A stretch of 64,000 nucleotides of DNA, taken from NCBI GenBank assembly GCA_965276665.1, contig OZ255620.1, positions 2,418,001-2,482,000 of the forward strand, in the 5' to 3' direction. Within the stretch, counting starts at the first letter, position 1, and every line of letters starts with the position of its first letter. Source of the DNA: CAWGJC01 sp965276665. Lineage in GTDB: Bacteria > Pseudomonadota > Alphaproteobacteria > Acetobacterales > Acetobacteraceae. The notes below the pieces were generated by a model that was not told where the DNA came from, searched no databases, and saw nothing but the letters and a program-made list of their open reading frames with translations. This document shows positions 32,104 through 45,530 of this stretch, piece after piece. A program made the translations under genes and the position numbers.

Positions 32104-32973
32104 ATGCTGCTGCAGCTCGTCACCAGCGGCCTGTCTCAGGGCAGCATCTACGCGCTCGTCGCGCTCGGCATGACGGTGCTGTTCCGTGCGACCACGATCG
32201 TCGATTTCGGCCATGGCGAGCTGTTCATGGCCGGCGCCTTCACGGCGTTCGTCATGGTCAACGTCGTCGGACTGTCCTTCCCGGCGGCGGCGCTGGCGTC
32301 GGTTCTGGTGATGTTCGTGGTGGGCGTGCTGATCGAGCGCGTGCTGATCCGTCCGATGAGGGATGCCTCGCATACGGCGGTGGCGATGATGACGGTGGCG
32401 TTCTCCTTCCTGTTCAAGGGGATCGCTCGGTGGTTCTACGGCGGCGACGTGCTCTCCATGCCGCCGGTGTTCAGCTATCCGCCGATCGCGCTCGGCACCA
32501 TCGTGATCACGGTGCAGGACGTGCTGATCACCGCGGTGACGCTCGGCCTCGTGCTCGCCTTCCTGCTGCTGTTCCGGTTCAGCCGCATGGGCCGGATGGG
32601 ACGGGCGGCCGCCGCGTCGCCCCGCGGCGCGGTGCTGGTCGGCATCAACCTGCCGGCGCTCTCGGGCGGCATGTGGGGCGTCTCCGCGGCCCTCGGCGGC
32701 GTCGCCGGCATCCTGGTCGCCCCCGTCTCGATGATCTTCCCGGATATGGGGGAGGACGTGCTGCTGCCGGCCTTCGCGGCGATGACGCTCGGCGGATTCG
32801 GCAATTTCGGCGGGGCGATCGTGGGCGGGTTGCTGATCGGCGTGCTGCAGCAACTGGCGGGCGGCTACGTGTCCTCCACCGCGATCACGATCTTCCCATA
32901 CCTGGTGATCGTGGGCGTGCTGATGCTGTTCCCGGCCGGGCTGTTCGGGTCCAAGGAGACGTTCCGTGTCTGA
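32104..32973 (+). CDS. Liv-type ABC permease (LivH-like)
   Basis: A 289-residue permease with about eight spans. It opens LLQLVTSGLSQGSIYALVAL, then MTVLFRATTIVDFGHGELFM, the standard LivH start. The conserved cytoplasmic loop lies near RMGRMGRAAAASPRGAVLVG. It forms the channel with the LivM-like protein. Nine bases separate it from the binding-protein gene. Confidence 0.92.
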   Translation: MLLQLVTSGLSQGSIYALVALGMTVLFRATTIVDFGHGELFMAGAFTAFVMVNVVGLSFPAAALASVLVMFVVGVLIERVLIRPMRDASHTAVAMMTVAFSFLFKGIARWFYGGDVLSMPPVFSYPPIALGTIVITVQDVLITAVTLGLVLAFLLLFRFSRMGRMGRAAAASPRGAVLVGINLPALSGGMWGVSAALGGVAGILVAPVSMIFPDMGEDVLLPAFAAMTLGGFGNFGGAIVGGLLIGVLQQLAGGYVSSTAITIFPYLVIVGVLMLFPAGLFGSKETFRV

Positions 32974-33961
32974 GGCGGCCACCCGGCGGCGGCCCCGAAC
33001 GCACAAGCGGGACCTGCGCGGCGCGGCGGCGCTGGCCGCCGGGCTCGCGATCCTGCTCGCCCTGCCGCTGGTGCTGAACGACTACACGCAGTACATCGCC
33101 AACGCGATCCTGGTGTACAGCCTGGCCGGCCTGGGCTTCAACATCGTGCTCGGCTATCTGGGACAGCTCGCCTTTATCAATGCCGCGTTCTTCGGGCTTG
33201 GCGCCTATGCGACGGCGCTCGGCATGCGGCTGCTCGGCATTCCGTTCTGGCTGATGCTGCCACCGGCCGCGGCCATCGGCGCCGCCGCGGGGGCGCTCGC
33301 GACGCTGCCGGCGCTGCGGCTCAAGCGATATTACCTGGCCATCGTCACGATGACGCTCAGCGAATTGCTGCGCTGGGTGTACGTGCATTCGGACGTGACC
33401 GGGGGCGCGTCCGGGCTGGCCGTACCGGATGGCACCGTCTTCGGCCTGTCGCTGGACAGCGGCGTGCGGAAATATTTCGTCTATCTCGCGGTCACGCTCG
33501 CGATCTACGCCTCCACCCGCGCCCTGCTGCGCTCGCGGTTCGGCCGCGCGATCGCCGCCGTGCGGCAGAACGAGGCGGCGGCCGCCTCGCTCGGCATCGA
33601 ACCCGCGCGCGTCAAGCTGATCGCCTTTGCCTGGAGCGGGGCGATCGTGGCGATCGCCGGTGCGCTGTTCTCCATCCTGCTCGGCCGCATCGATCCGACC
33701 GGCTTCGACCTGTCGCAGCTTCTGCTGCAATTCGCCATCGTCATGATCGGCGGCCTCGGCAGCCTCGCCGGCTCGGCGATCGGCGCGCTGCTGCTGACGG
33801 GCGCGCCGGAGCTGCTGCGCAACCTGCCCGGGCTGGAGGAGATTGCCTTCGCGCTCCTGCTGATCGTCGTGCTGATCTTCGTGCCGGAGGGGCTGGGCGG
33901 CATCATCGCGCGCCGGATCCCGGCCCTGGCCGACCGCTTTCATGGCGGCCGCCGCGGATGA
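32966..33961 (+). CDS. Liv-type ABC permease (LivM-like)
   Basis: A 331-residue permease: YIANAILVYSLAGLGFNIVL, GYLGQLAFINAAFFGLGAYA, RLKRYYLAIVTMTLSELLRW and the coupling loop AVRQNEAAAASLGIEPARVK are all LivM marks. It overlaps the LivH-like gene by eight bases and the ATPase gene by four, as is usual in these operons. Confidence 0.92.
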   Translation: MSEAATRRRPRTHKRDLRGAAALAAGLAILLALPLVLNDYTQYIANAILVYSLAGLGFNIVLGYLGQLAFINAAFFGLGAYATALGMRLLGIPFWLMLPPAAAIGAAAGALATLPALRLKRYYLAIVTMTLSELLRWVYVHSDVTGGASGLAVPDGTVFGLSLDSGVRKYFVYLAVTLAIYASTRALLRSRFGRAIAAVRQNEAAAASLGIEPARVKLIAFAWSGAIVAIAGALFSILLGRIDPTGFDLSQLLLQFAIVMIGGLGSLAGSAIGALLLTGAPELLRNLPGLEEIAFALLLIVVLIFVPEGLGGIIARRIPALADRFHGGRRG

Positions 33962-34719
33962 GCGCCGTGCTCACGGTGGAGGGCGTCACGGTGCGCTTCG
34001 CGGGGCTGGTGGCGCTGTCCGACGTCTCGCTCGCCGTCGGCGGCGGCGCGATTCAGGCGGTGATCGGCCCGAACGGTGCCGGCAAGTCCACGCTGTTCGG
34101 CGCGATCAGCGGCTATGTGCGGCCGGCCACCGGGCGCGTCACGTTCGACGGCACGGACATGACTCGCGTGACGCCGACGCAGGCCGCGCGCGCCGGCATG
34201 CGCCGCACCTTCCAGAATGGCGGCATCTTCCCCGACCTCTCCGTGCTGGAGAACGTGCTGACGGGACTGCCCGGAAGCTGGCGCTTCGGCATGCTCGGCG
34301 CCGCACTCGGCCTCGCCGGCGCCCGGCGGCGGGAGCGGACGGACGTGGCGGCCGCGCACGCCCTGCTCGAGGAGCTGGGGATCGCCGCGCTGGCCGACCG
34401 CCGGGCCGGCGACTTGCCGGCGGGGCAGCAGCGGCTGGTGGAGATCAGCCGCGCGCTGGCCGGAGAGGCGAAGCTCCTGCTGCTGGACGAGCCGGCGGTC
34501 GGGCTCACGCGGGCGGAGCTGGACACGCTCGGCGGCGTGCTGCGGCGGCTGGCGGCCGGCGGCCTCGCGATCCTGCTGGTCGAGCACGTGATCGATTTCG
34601 TCATGTCGCTGGCCCGCCACGTGCTGGTGCTGAACCACGGCGAGGTGCTCGCCCAGGGCACGCCCGCCGAGATCCGCGCGCACGACGCCGTGCTCGAGGC
34701 CTACCTTGGCCACCGCTGA
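33958..34719 (+). CDS. Liv-type ABC ATPase (LivG-like)
   Basis: A 253-residue ATPase with Walker A GPNGAGKST, Q-loop RRTFQNGGIFPDLSVLENVL, Walker B LLLLDEPAVGL and H-loop LLVEHVIDFV. The signature reads LPAGQQRLVEISRAL; the usual second position L-S-x-G is weakly kept (P-A-G), as in several LivG proteins. It energises the LivH/LivM-like channel with the LivF-like ATPase. Confidence 0.92.
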   Translation: MSAVLTVEGVTVRFAGLVALSDVSLAVGGGAIQAVIGPNGAGKSTLFGAISGYVRPATGRVTFDGTDMTRVTPTQAARAGMRRTFQNGGIFPDLSVLENVLTGLPGSWRFGMLGAALGLAGARRRERTDVAAAHALLEELGIAALADRRAGDLPAGQQRLVEISRALAGEAKLLLLDEPAVGLTRAELDTLGGVLRRLAAGGLAILLVEHVIDFVMSLARHVLVLNHGEVLAQGTPAEIRAHDAVLEAYLGHR

Positions 34720-35422
34720 CAACGCGCTCCAGGTCGAGGGGCTGACCGTCCGCTACGGCCGCGCCACGGCGCTGGACCAGGTCTCGCTCCACATCGAACC
34801 CGGCGAGGTGGTGGCGCTGCTCGGGGCCAATGGCGCCGGCAAGACCACCCTGCTGAACGCGATCAGCGGCATCCGCCCGGCCGCTGCCGGAGCGATCACC
34901 TGGCGCGGCGAGCCGATCCTGGCGCAGAAGCCGCATCGCGTGTTCGCCGCGGGGATCGTCCAGGTCTCGCAAGGCCGCGATCTCTTCCCCGAGATGTCGG
35001 TGATCGAGAACCTTCGGCTCGGCGCCGTCTGCCGCCGCGGCGGGGAGGCGGAGCGTCTCGACACCGTGTTCGCCTCGTTCCCGCGTCTGGCGGAGCGCCG
35101 GGCGCAGCGCGTGGCCACCTTGTCCGGCGGCGAGCAGCAGATGGTGGCGATCGGGCGCGCCATGATGGGCACGCCGCGCCTGTTGATGCTGGACGAGCCG
35201 TCCGGCGGGCTCGCGCCCCGCTTTGTCGACGAGATCGCCTCCATCATGGGGCGGCTGAAGCAGCAGCGGGCGACCATGCTGATTGTGGAACAGAACATCG
35301 AGCTTGCGCTCGGCATCGCCGACCGCGCGTACATCCTGCGCAACGGTCGCATCATGGGATGCGAGACCGTCGCAGATCTCGGCACCGATTACCGCGCGCT
35401 CGCGCAACGCTTCTATCTCTGA
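34706..35422 (+). CDS. Liv-type ABC ATPase (LivF-like)
   Basis: A 238-residue ATPase with Walker A GANGAGKTT, Q-loop VQVSQGRDLFPEMSVIENL, signature LSGGEQQMVAIGRAMM, Walker B LLMLDEPSGGLAP and H-loop VEQNIELALGI. VSQGRxLFPxMSVxENL is diagnostic for LivF. The start is TTG at 34706, overlapping LivG by 14 bases. It is the last gene of the operon. Confidence 0.92.
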   Translation: MATADNALQVEGLTVRYGRATALDQVSLHIEPGEVVALLGANGAGKTTLLNAISGIRPAAAGAITWRGEPILAQKPHRVFAAGIVQVSQGRDLFPEMSVIENLRLGAVCRRGGEAERLDTVFASFPRLAERRAQRVATLSGGEQQMVAIGRAMMGTPRLLMLDEPSGGLAPRFVDEIASIMGRLKQQRATMLIVEQNIELALGIADRAYILRNGRIMGCETVADLGTDYRALAQRFYL

Positions 35423-35620
35423 GAGACTGCTTGGAACCGTGGTCCGGTGAGTCGTATGGCGTGATTTTCCGAGCGGCGGCACGATCACCGGCGGCATGCT
35501 CGATAAAACCGGCACCATGGCGATCTCGGGGGACTCTCCTTCGTCCACCGTCGGGCGGCGAAAGGCACTTGCGGGAGCGCGCCACGATAGCGGTGCCGGG
35601 GCGGCTCCGTCAGCGGCACC
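35423..35620. other. Intergenic gap after the Liv operon
   Basis: A gap of 198 bp with no credible gene, no clear hairpin with a T-run, and no recognised repeat. It separates the plus-strand operon from a minus-strand pseudogene, so a terminator would be expected here, but none is obvious by eye. Confidence 0.4.
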
Positions 35621-36310
35621 TCAGTGCGGCACGACGGCGAACTTGCCATCCTTCACCGTAATGAGCGTTGCGCCATAAGACGCGTCACGGTTGGCATCGA
35701 GGGTGTAACTGCCGCCGCCGAGCACCGTCGGAATGTCCTTGCTGGCGGCCAGCGCGGCCCGCACGCCGTCCCGGTCGCCGCCGGGGCCGGCCGTGCGGAT
35801 CGCGGTCGCGACCAGGTACATCATCTCGTAACCGATCCCGGCCCAGTTCTCGGGGGCGGTATTGTAAGCAGCACGGTAGCGCTTCACGAACCCGGCATTT
35901 TGCGGCGTGTCCGACCCGGCGAAGTAATCCGCTGCGACCACCGAGCCCTCGACCGCCTTGCCGCCGATGCGGATCAGCGACTCGGCCGCCATCGCCTGCG
36001 GCCCCAGGAAGCGGACACCCTGGTCCAGCCCGGCCTGCCGTGCCTGCACCACGAGGCTGGCGCCTTGCTCCGCCGGCATGGCAAAGAACACGACGCTCGG
36101 ATCGGCGTCGGCCAGCTTGGTGCCGACGGCCGTGAAATCGACATCCGACGCGGCGACGGAGTCGTCGCTCACGACCGCCACCCCGTGCGCCTTGAAATAG
36201 TCGCGCATGGCGTTCTTCTGCGTGATGAACCCGTCATTGTCGCGCACGGTCAGCAGGGCGGCGCGCTCGGCCTTCAGCGTGTTCACGGCATAGGCCGCCA
36301 GCGACCGCGT
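35621..36310 (-). pseudogene. Truncated Liv-type substrate-binding protein (C-terminal two thirds)
   Basis: About 229 codons that start mid-domain with SLAAYAVNTLKAERAALLTV and run through VFFAMPAEQGASLVVQARQA and GSYTLDANRDASYGATLI to a normal C-terminus. Intact proteins have about 150 more residues and a signal peptide before this point. Upstream the match stops at about 36,305, where a LysR-type gene fragment begins in another frame. The product would lack its first lobe and its export signal. Confidence 0.8.
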
Positions 36311-36763
36311 TGTCGACCGGCGGAAGCATCAGGCCAAGGTCGATCTGGCCGCGCTGCAACGCCCGGACCTGTGCGACGGCGGACATCTCCAACAGGTCAA
36401 GATGCACGTCCGGCCACTGTTCCCGATAGGCGGCAAGGATGCGTGCGAGCGTGCCGGTCACCACGTCATCCGACGCAGCTAGACGTAGCCGTCCGCGCTT
36501 ACCATAAGCCACCGCCAACGCCATGATCTTCGCGTGGTCGAGGTTGTCGAACATCTCCCGCACGTCGCGCAGAAACGCGCGGCCAACCTCCGTCAGCCGC
36601 GCGCCATGTCCGGGTTCTCTGAGAAAAAGGTCAGCGCCCAATTCTTCCTCAATGTCGCGGACATGCCGGGAGATGATGGATTGATGTCCAGCCGTAGCCC
36701 GGCACGACGAAAATTTGACTCCTCCGCTGCAACCAGAAAGTGACGCAGGTGGCGGAGGTCCAT
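36303..36763 (-). pseudogene. Frameshifted and truncated LysR-family regulator
   Basis: The gene starts as MDLRHLRHFLVAAEESNFRR at 36763, shifts frame by one base near 36680, and continues GHQSIISRHVRDIEEELGAD then FLREPGHGARLTEVGRAFLR. The frame ends soon after LQRGQIDLGLMLPPVDN, about half way through the effector domain, where it meets the truncated binding-protein gene. Frame loss in the recognition helix plus loss of the C-terminal half mean it is inactive. Confidence 0.8.
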
Positions 36764-36889
36764 GCCTATTCACCGCCCGTTGTTGGATGCCGGACGGAAA
36801 GGTAATGCACTGCCAACAGGTACGCGGCAGACGAAATGCCTCGGGCTGCGTCCTCTTTGTCAGACCTGCGCCCAGGTGATTGCCGACGT

Positions 36890-37660
36890 TCAGCGGATCG
36901 CCACAACGAACAACCGTGGAAATGGCAGCAGCACGGTGCCGTCCGACAATGTCGGGTATGCATCAGCTATGGCTGCACGATATCGGGAAAGATATGAATC
37001 TTGTTCGGCGTCGCTGAGCGGACTGAGGAACGGGCGGAGACCACTGCCCTTGAACCACTCGACTACGGCATTCGCGCCTCCCGCGAGCGGATGGTGATAG
37101 GTGGTCCGCCATATATCCACTCTGCTACAGAGCGGCCGTAAGAGGCTGTAATACCAATCTGCACTTTCCACTGTCGCGCGCTCGCCTGTGGACTTGGCAA
37201 GTTTGTCGGCCCACGGGTGTTGTGCTGCTATTTCACGCATTAGACGGTGCGCGGGTTCGTTGAGGTTGTCCGGCATCTGTATAGCCAGACTCCCGTGATC
37301 ACTCAGGAACCCAGTCAATCTTGGTAGCAGAGACGCATGATTGGATACCCAATGGAGAGCGGCATTCGCCAGAATGATGTCAAATGGTCCAGGCCCATTC
37401 CAGGTTTCGATGGACGTGATAGCGAACTGGCATTTGGGGAGCCGCTTCCTTGCGGCTTCGATCATATCTGCTGAGCTATCGAGTCCGCTGACCGACGCCG
37501 CTGGAAATCTTGCTACGACAACCTCGGTCGAATTACCGGGGCCGCAACCGAGGTCGATTGCCGACACAACATCTCTTACAGGAACCGCGTTGAGTAGGTC
37601 GCGCACCGGCCGGGTGCGTTCATCTTCGAAAGCAACGTATTGTTTGGATGACCAGCTCAT
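36890..37660 (-). CDS. tam: Trans-aconitate 2-methyltransferase-like SAM methyltransferase
   Basis: A 256-residue class I methyltransferase. It opens MSWSSKQYVAFEDERTRPVR, the characteristic Tam start, then SAM motif I AIDLGCGPGNSTEVV, acidic loop GLDSSADMIEAARKRLP, and ILANAALHWVSNHASLLPRL. Tam methylates trans-aconitate, a by-product that inhibits aconitase. The start at 37660 is preferred to 37675 by family alignment. It follows the dehydrogenase gene with an 18-bp gap. Confidence 0.85.
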   Translation of the reverse strand: MSWSSKQYVAFEDERTRPVRDLLNAVPVRDVVSAIDLGCGPGNSTEVVVARFPAASVSGLDSSADMIEAARKRLPKCQFAITSIETWNGPGPFDIILANAALHWVSNHASLLPRLTGFLSDHGSLAIQMPDNLNEPAHRLMREIAAQHPWADKLAKSTGERATVESADWYYSLLRPLCSRVDIWRTTYHHPLAGGANAVVEWFKGSGLRPFLSPLSDAEQDSYLSRYRAAIADAYPTLSDGTVLLPFPRLFVVAIR

Positions 37661-37678
37661 TACAACGTCCCTCAAAAT

Positions 37679-38680
37679 CTATGGAGCTGGCAGGCGTCGT
37701 GTTTCCTGCTTCTCAAGTACCTCGGGGTTGACCACGTTGATGGGTGAACCCGAGGCGTAGGCGTTGATCTGGTCAAACACGTCGTTGAACTGCACCTCCC
37801 ATTCTTCGCGCGTGACATAGCCGATGTGGGGCGTGCAGATAACGCTATCCATCTGCAGCAACGGGCTCTGCGGGTCGCGCAGCGGCTCTTCCTCATAGAC
37901 ATCGACGGCAGCCATTCCTGGGCGCCCGGCCTTCAATGCCGCAACCAATGCTCCGGGCGCTATTAAGGGGGCACGGCTGGTGTTGACGATGAGTGCCGTA
38001 GGTTTCATTCGCGCGAGATCTGAACTCGAGATGATATGACGTGTCGCTTCGACCAGGCGCAAATGGAGCGTTATGATGTCGTTGTTCTCGAAGAACGCCT
38101 CCTTGCTCGCCGCCGTCGCCCAGCCTTCTGCCTGCGCTTTAGCTCGCGAGGCTTCGCGCGCCCAGAACACTACATTCATGCCAAAAGCGCGGCCGTATTC
38201 CGCAACCTGCCTACCGATGCGGCCATAGCCGAAAATGCCGAGAGTCTTGCCGCGGGCGGTTGCGCCGACCGCCATTTGCCAATGCCCTGCCTTTAGCGAT
38301 GCCATCTGCTGAGGAATCTGGCGTATCGCCGCGAGTATCAGTGCGAAGGTAAGTTCGGCCGTCGCGTACGACGGAACGCCAGGATGCTGACTGGACGACA
38401 CGACAATACCTAATCGGGTACAGGCAGCGATATCGATGTGCGGATAAACGCTGCGCTGGCTGATGAGCCGCAAACGCGGTAGGCGATCGACAAGACCGGC
38501 CCGAATCGCGGTTCGCTCCCGGATCAGTACGAGAGCCTCGGTTTCGGCTAAGCGTCGCGCGAGTTCGTCTTCGTCCTCGACATGGTCGTTCCAGATGGTC
38601 ACCTCGTGACCGGCAAGCTTTGCAAAGCACGGCAGCGTGCGCAGTGTATCGAACCAATCGTCAAGGATGGCGACCTTCAT
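37679..38680 (-). CDS. D-2-hydroxyacid dehydrogenase, NAD-dependent
   Basis: A 333-residue enzyme that interconverts a 2-oxoacid and its D-2-hydroxyacid. The Rossmann motif is KTLGIFGYGRIGRQVAEYGR (G-x-G-x2-G), the substrate Arg follows in LIVNTSRAPLI, and the catalytic His is in TPHIGYVTREEW, with the Glu of the acid pair before it in the VDVYEEEPL region. The start overlaps the upstream small gene as ATGA. The divergent LysR-type gene is its probable regulator. Confidence 0.88.
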   Translation of the reverse strand: MKVAILDDWFDTLRTLPCFAKLAGHEVTIWNDHVEDEDELARRLAETEALVLIRERTAIRAGLVDRLPRLRLISQRSVYPHIDIAACTRLGIVVSSSQHPGVPSYATAELTFALILAAIRQIPQQMASLKAGHWQMAVGATARGKTLGIFGYGRIGRQVAEYGRAFGMNVVFWAREASRAKAQAEGWATAASKEAFFENNDIITLHLRLVEATRHIISSSDLARMKPTALIVNTSRAPLIAPGALVAALKAGRPGMAAVDVYEEEPLRDPQSPLLQMDSVICTPHIGYVTREEWEVQFNDVFDQINAYASGSPINVVNPEVLEKQETRRLPAP

Positions 38681-38931
38681 GGGCGCTCACCCGCCAGCAA
38701 GTCGCGGCCCGCGCCCGTGAGTTGAACGAGCGTTTTTTGTCCCACGTTCACACGCTCGACGAGCCTGCCGTCCACCGCATCCTCCCAAACAGGCAAACGC
38801 GGGCAGCTTGTGCGCCACGCATCCATTGTCTCGCTATATGTGCGCGGATGCGCGGCGACCCATTTCAGGAATTCAAGCAGGTTGCTGGATGGAGATATTC
38901 CCTCCGGCAGCAGAGCAGGCTCTTGGCTCAT
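38677..38931 (-). CDS. Small conserved protein, winged-helix-like
   Basis: An 84-residue protein with GISPSSNLLEFLKWVAAHPR, TYSETMDAWRTSCPRLPVWE and a C-terminal VQLTGAGRDLL. The W-R-T-S-C-P-R-L-x-V-W-E-D string recurs in small proteins of proteobacteria of unknown function (recalled, not searched); the R-x-Y-x-E and L-T-x-x-G-R-x-L-L elements suggest a winged helix. Coupled to the dehydrogenase gene by ATGA. Function unknown. Confidence 0.65.
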   Translation of the reverse strand: MSQEPALLPEGISPSSNLLEFLKWVAAHPRTYSETMDAWRTSCPRLPVWEDAVDGRLVERVNVGQKTLVQLTGAGRDLLAGERP

Positions 38932-39016
38932 TGTCAGCAATCCCGTCGTTCAGACCTTTGCCTCAAATATCGGGCGACAGGGTTATGATGCCCAATGCAT
39001 CGGAGGATGAAATGTG

Positions 39017-39031
39017 ATACCTTGTAGGTAT
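39017..39031. promoter_or_regulatory. LysR-type box overlapping the regulator start codon
   Basis: ATACCTTGTAGGTAT is a palindrome with a T-N11-A core, the consensus form of LysR-family sites, in the 98-bp divergent gap. It overlaps the ATG of the LysR-type gene, so binding should block that gene and could activate the divergent two-gene operon. Confidence 0.6.
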
Positions 39032-39962
39032 GATCGAGTTGCGCCGACTTCTCGCTTTTGTGGCCGTCGCCGAAGAGGGGCACATCACACGCGCGGCCGA
39101 GAGGCTCGGCATGCAGCAACCACCGCTCACGCGACTACTTCAAGGTCTGGAGGCAGAGTTAGGCGTTCTTCTTCTTCATCGGACGTCGCGCGGTGTCCAT
39201 CCCACTGAAGCCGGAAGAGCTCTGCTGGAAGAAGCGAGGGTGGCGCTTGCCCACGCGGAGAGGGTGGAGGAAGTGGTTCGCAGGGCTGCCCGTGGCGAAC
39301 AGGGCCGGCTGGCCGTCGGTTTTACCAGTTCGGCCGCCTTGCATCCCTTTGTCTCGGCAGTCCTCCGTCATTTTCGTGAGGTGCATCCCGGCGTTTCGAT
39401 TTCCCTGGAAGAAGCGGGCACCGGCGAACTCGTGGACGCCTTGCTACACGAACGGCTGGATGCCGCTTTTGTGCGCTCGCCGGTCAGCAAGATGCCCGGT
39501 TTGATGGTTGATGATATCTTGGATGAACCAATGATTGCGGCCCTGCCGGCAGGGCATCCGCTTGCTTCCGACCTGGGCACCCCGCTACCGCTTGCCGATC
39601 TGGCGCGCGAAGCCTTCATTCTCTACCGCCGCCCGGCGGGACCTGGCCTTTACGATGCAATCCTGGCTGCCTGTCGCGGTGCGGGCTTTAGCCCTGCAAT
39701 AGCGCAGGAGGCTCCTCGTCTGACGGCAACCCTGAGCTTGGTGGCTGCTGGTTTGGGCGTGTCGGTCGTGCCCGCATCTATGCAACGCCTGGGTGGAGAG
39801 GGGGTCGCATATCGTCCGCTGATAGACTGCTATGGCTTGTCCGCGCCTTTACACCTCGCGATGCGGGGTTCTCCTTTGCCGCCAGCGTTGGCTCGCTTTC
39901 GCAAGCTCGTGCGGCAGAAAGTAGACAACTCGCCCCGGCGGTTAGACCGCAACGGCGATTGA
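39030..39962 (+). CDS. LysR-family transcriptional regulator
   Basis: A 310-residue regulator. The winged helix reads ELRRLLAFVAVAEEGHITRA then AERLGMQQPPLTRLLQGLEA and HRTSRGVHPTEAGRALLEEA, standard LysR. The effector domain starts at GRLAVGFTSSAALHPFVSAV. It is divergent from the winged-helix protein and dehydrogenase genes and probably controls them. Confidence 0.92.
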   Translation: MIELRRLLAFVAVAEEGHITRAAERLGMQQPPLTRLLQGLEAELGVLLLHRTSRGVHPTEAGRALLEEARVALAHAERVEEVVRRAARGEQGRLAVGFTSSAALHPFVSAVLRHFREVHPGVSISLEEAGTGELVDALLHERLDAAFVRSPVSKMPGLMVDDILDEPMIAALPAGHPLASDLGTPLPLADLAREAFILYRRPAGPGLYDAILAACRGAGFSPAIAQEAPRLTATLSLVAAGLGVSVVPASMQRLGGEGVAYRPLIDCYGLSAPLHLAMRGSPLPPALARFRKLVRQKVDNSPRRLDRNGD

Positions 39963-39975
39963 TTTATGCTGGAAG

Positions 39976-40052
<77 letters not shown>

Positions 40053-40080
40053 TGGGTGAGGGTTTGTGGGTGGGCTGGAA

Positions 40081-40198
40081 GACCTGGCGGCGACCGACTT
40101 TCCCGCGTCTTGAGACGCAGTATCATAGGCGCTGGGGGTTTTCACGGCCGAGTTCGGGATGGGATCGGGTGCGGACGCCCCGCCATGGCCACCAGGTC
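40081..40198 (-). rRNA. rrf: 5S ribosomal RNA
   Basis: About 118 bases. Ends GACCTGGTGGCC and CGCCGCCAGGTC pair to form the terminal stem. Internal CCGAACTCGGCCGTGAAA is the conserved 5S loop. Exact ends are set by the pairing. Lies between 23S and tRNA-fMet. Confidence 0.93.
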
Positions 40199-40350
40199 AT
40201 CGAGCCCAGGGTTCTCTGTGTGTGAGAAGCCCGCCGCGTGGTTTTGCGGCGCCCCGGATTGGGGTGGGCAGGTTCTGGTGTTGGTGTTGTGTGCTTGGGG
40301 TGAGCGAGGGGTGCGTGTGGTGTGTGGATGATTGCTGTGCATGGGGGTGA

Positions 40351-43106
<2,756 letters not shown>

Positions 43107-43581
43107 AAAATCCCGACCACCTCGCGGCGGCCGGAAAACCCGCCATGCACAGGAACCATCCACACCAAGATCGCTCCCGGAAAGATCGCTCCGCACACGA
43201 CAAGCCTCGCTCAGCACACAACATGCTTGTCGCCTCTGAACGCTCATGCCGCGATGCTCGGGGTTTCACGCCCGGTCAGACACACATCGCAGCACGCCCA
43301 GAGACGCACCAGAACCTGATTCACCATAAAAAAGAACAAAACGCCGACCCGAACCCCCATCAGAAACCCAACGGAAATCGAGCATCGCCGCACCCGGCGC
43401 GCGCGCCACGCCCCCGGACATCCCTCAAGGACACCGGACACGCAGGAACGACGCCGAATCACTGCTTCACCGTGACGACAAACCGAGGCCGCATGCGCAA
43501 GCCGCACGCAAAGAGCCCATACGGGCATCGGCAAACCCAGCTCCACCCAGAGGGGAGACGCCCCTTGGTGGAGACGCCCCT
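43107..43581 (-). other. Internal spacer between tRNA-Ala and 23S
   Basis: About 475 bp of lower-complexity, A/C-rich spacer with no gene. At its tRNA end it holds a duplicated copy of the tRNA-Ala 3' tail (see findings). RNase III stems probably form with sequence beyond the 23S 3' end, because CTCGAGATC occurs at both ends. Confidence 0.7.
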
Positions 43582-43595
43582 TGGTGGAGACGATC
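43550..43595 (-). repeat. Tandem duplication of the tRNA-Ala 3' end
   Basis: On the minus strand, GTCTCCACCAAGGGGC occurs twice in tandem with a third partial GTCTCC. The first copy is the real tRNA acceptor 3' strand plus CCA; the second reproduces it 16 bases downstream. Confidence 0.8.
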
Positions 43596-43657
43596 GGGTT
43601 CGAACCGACGACCCCCTGCTTGCAAAGCAGGTGCTCTCCCAGCTGAGCTACGCCCCC
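43582..43657 (-). tRNA. tRNA-Ala, anticodon TGC
   Basis: A 76-base tRNA: acceptor GGGGGCG, D arm TAGCTCAGCTGGGAGAGC, anticodon loop TTTGCAAG, T arm GGTTCGAACCC and encoded CCA. Found in the 16S-23S spacer in the normal Ile-Ala order. Confidence 0.97.
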
Positions 43658-43726
43658 AACCGCAGACACCCAGACGCCGAATCGACGGCCGCACCAGAAG
43701 CGGCGCGCATCCATCGATCAGCGATG

Positions 43727-43803
<77 letters not shown>

Positions 43804-44035
43804 AAGGTTTCCAGCCCACCAACACACGGAGGGACAGAACCAAGATCGTCACGGGGAAGGGATACGTTGACGGCGCCGATCCGGCCACCATCCGACAGCA
43901 AGACATCAGGCACCCCCGGACATCCATCCGGAGGATTTCTCGCCCCCGCAGCACAGGCTCGACCCATAACAGGCCGAAACCCAGACCCGGGAACAGTGCG
44001 GAGCATCCCAAACATGAGCGCTCAGGACGCATCCT

Positions 44036-45530
<1,495 letters not shown>

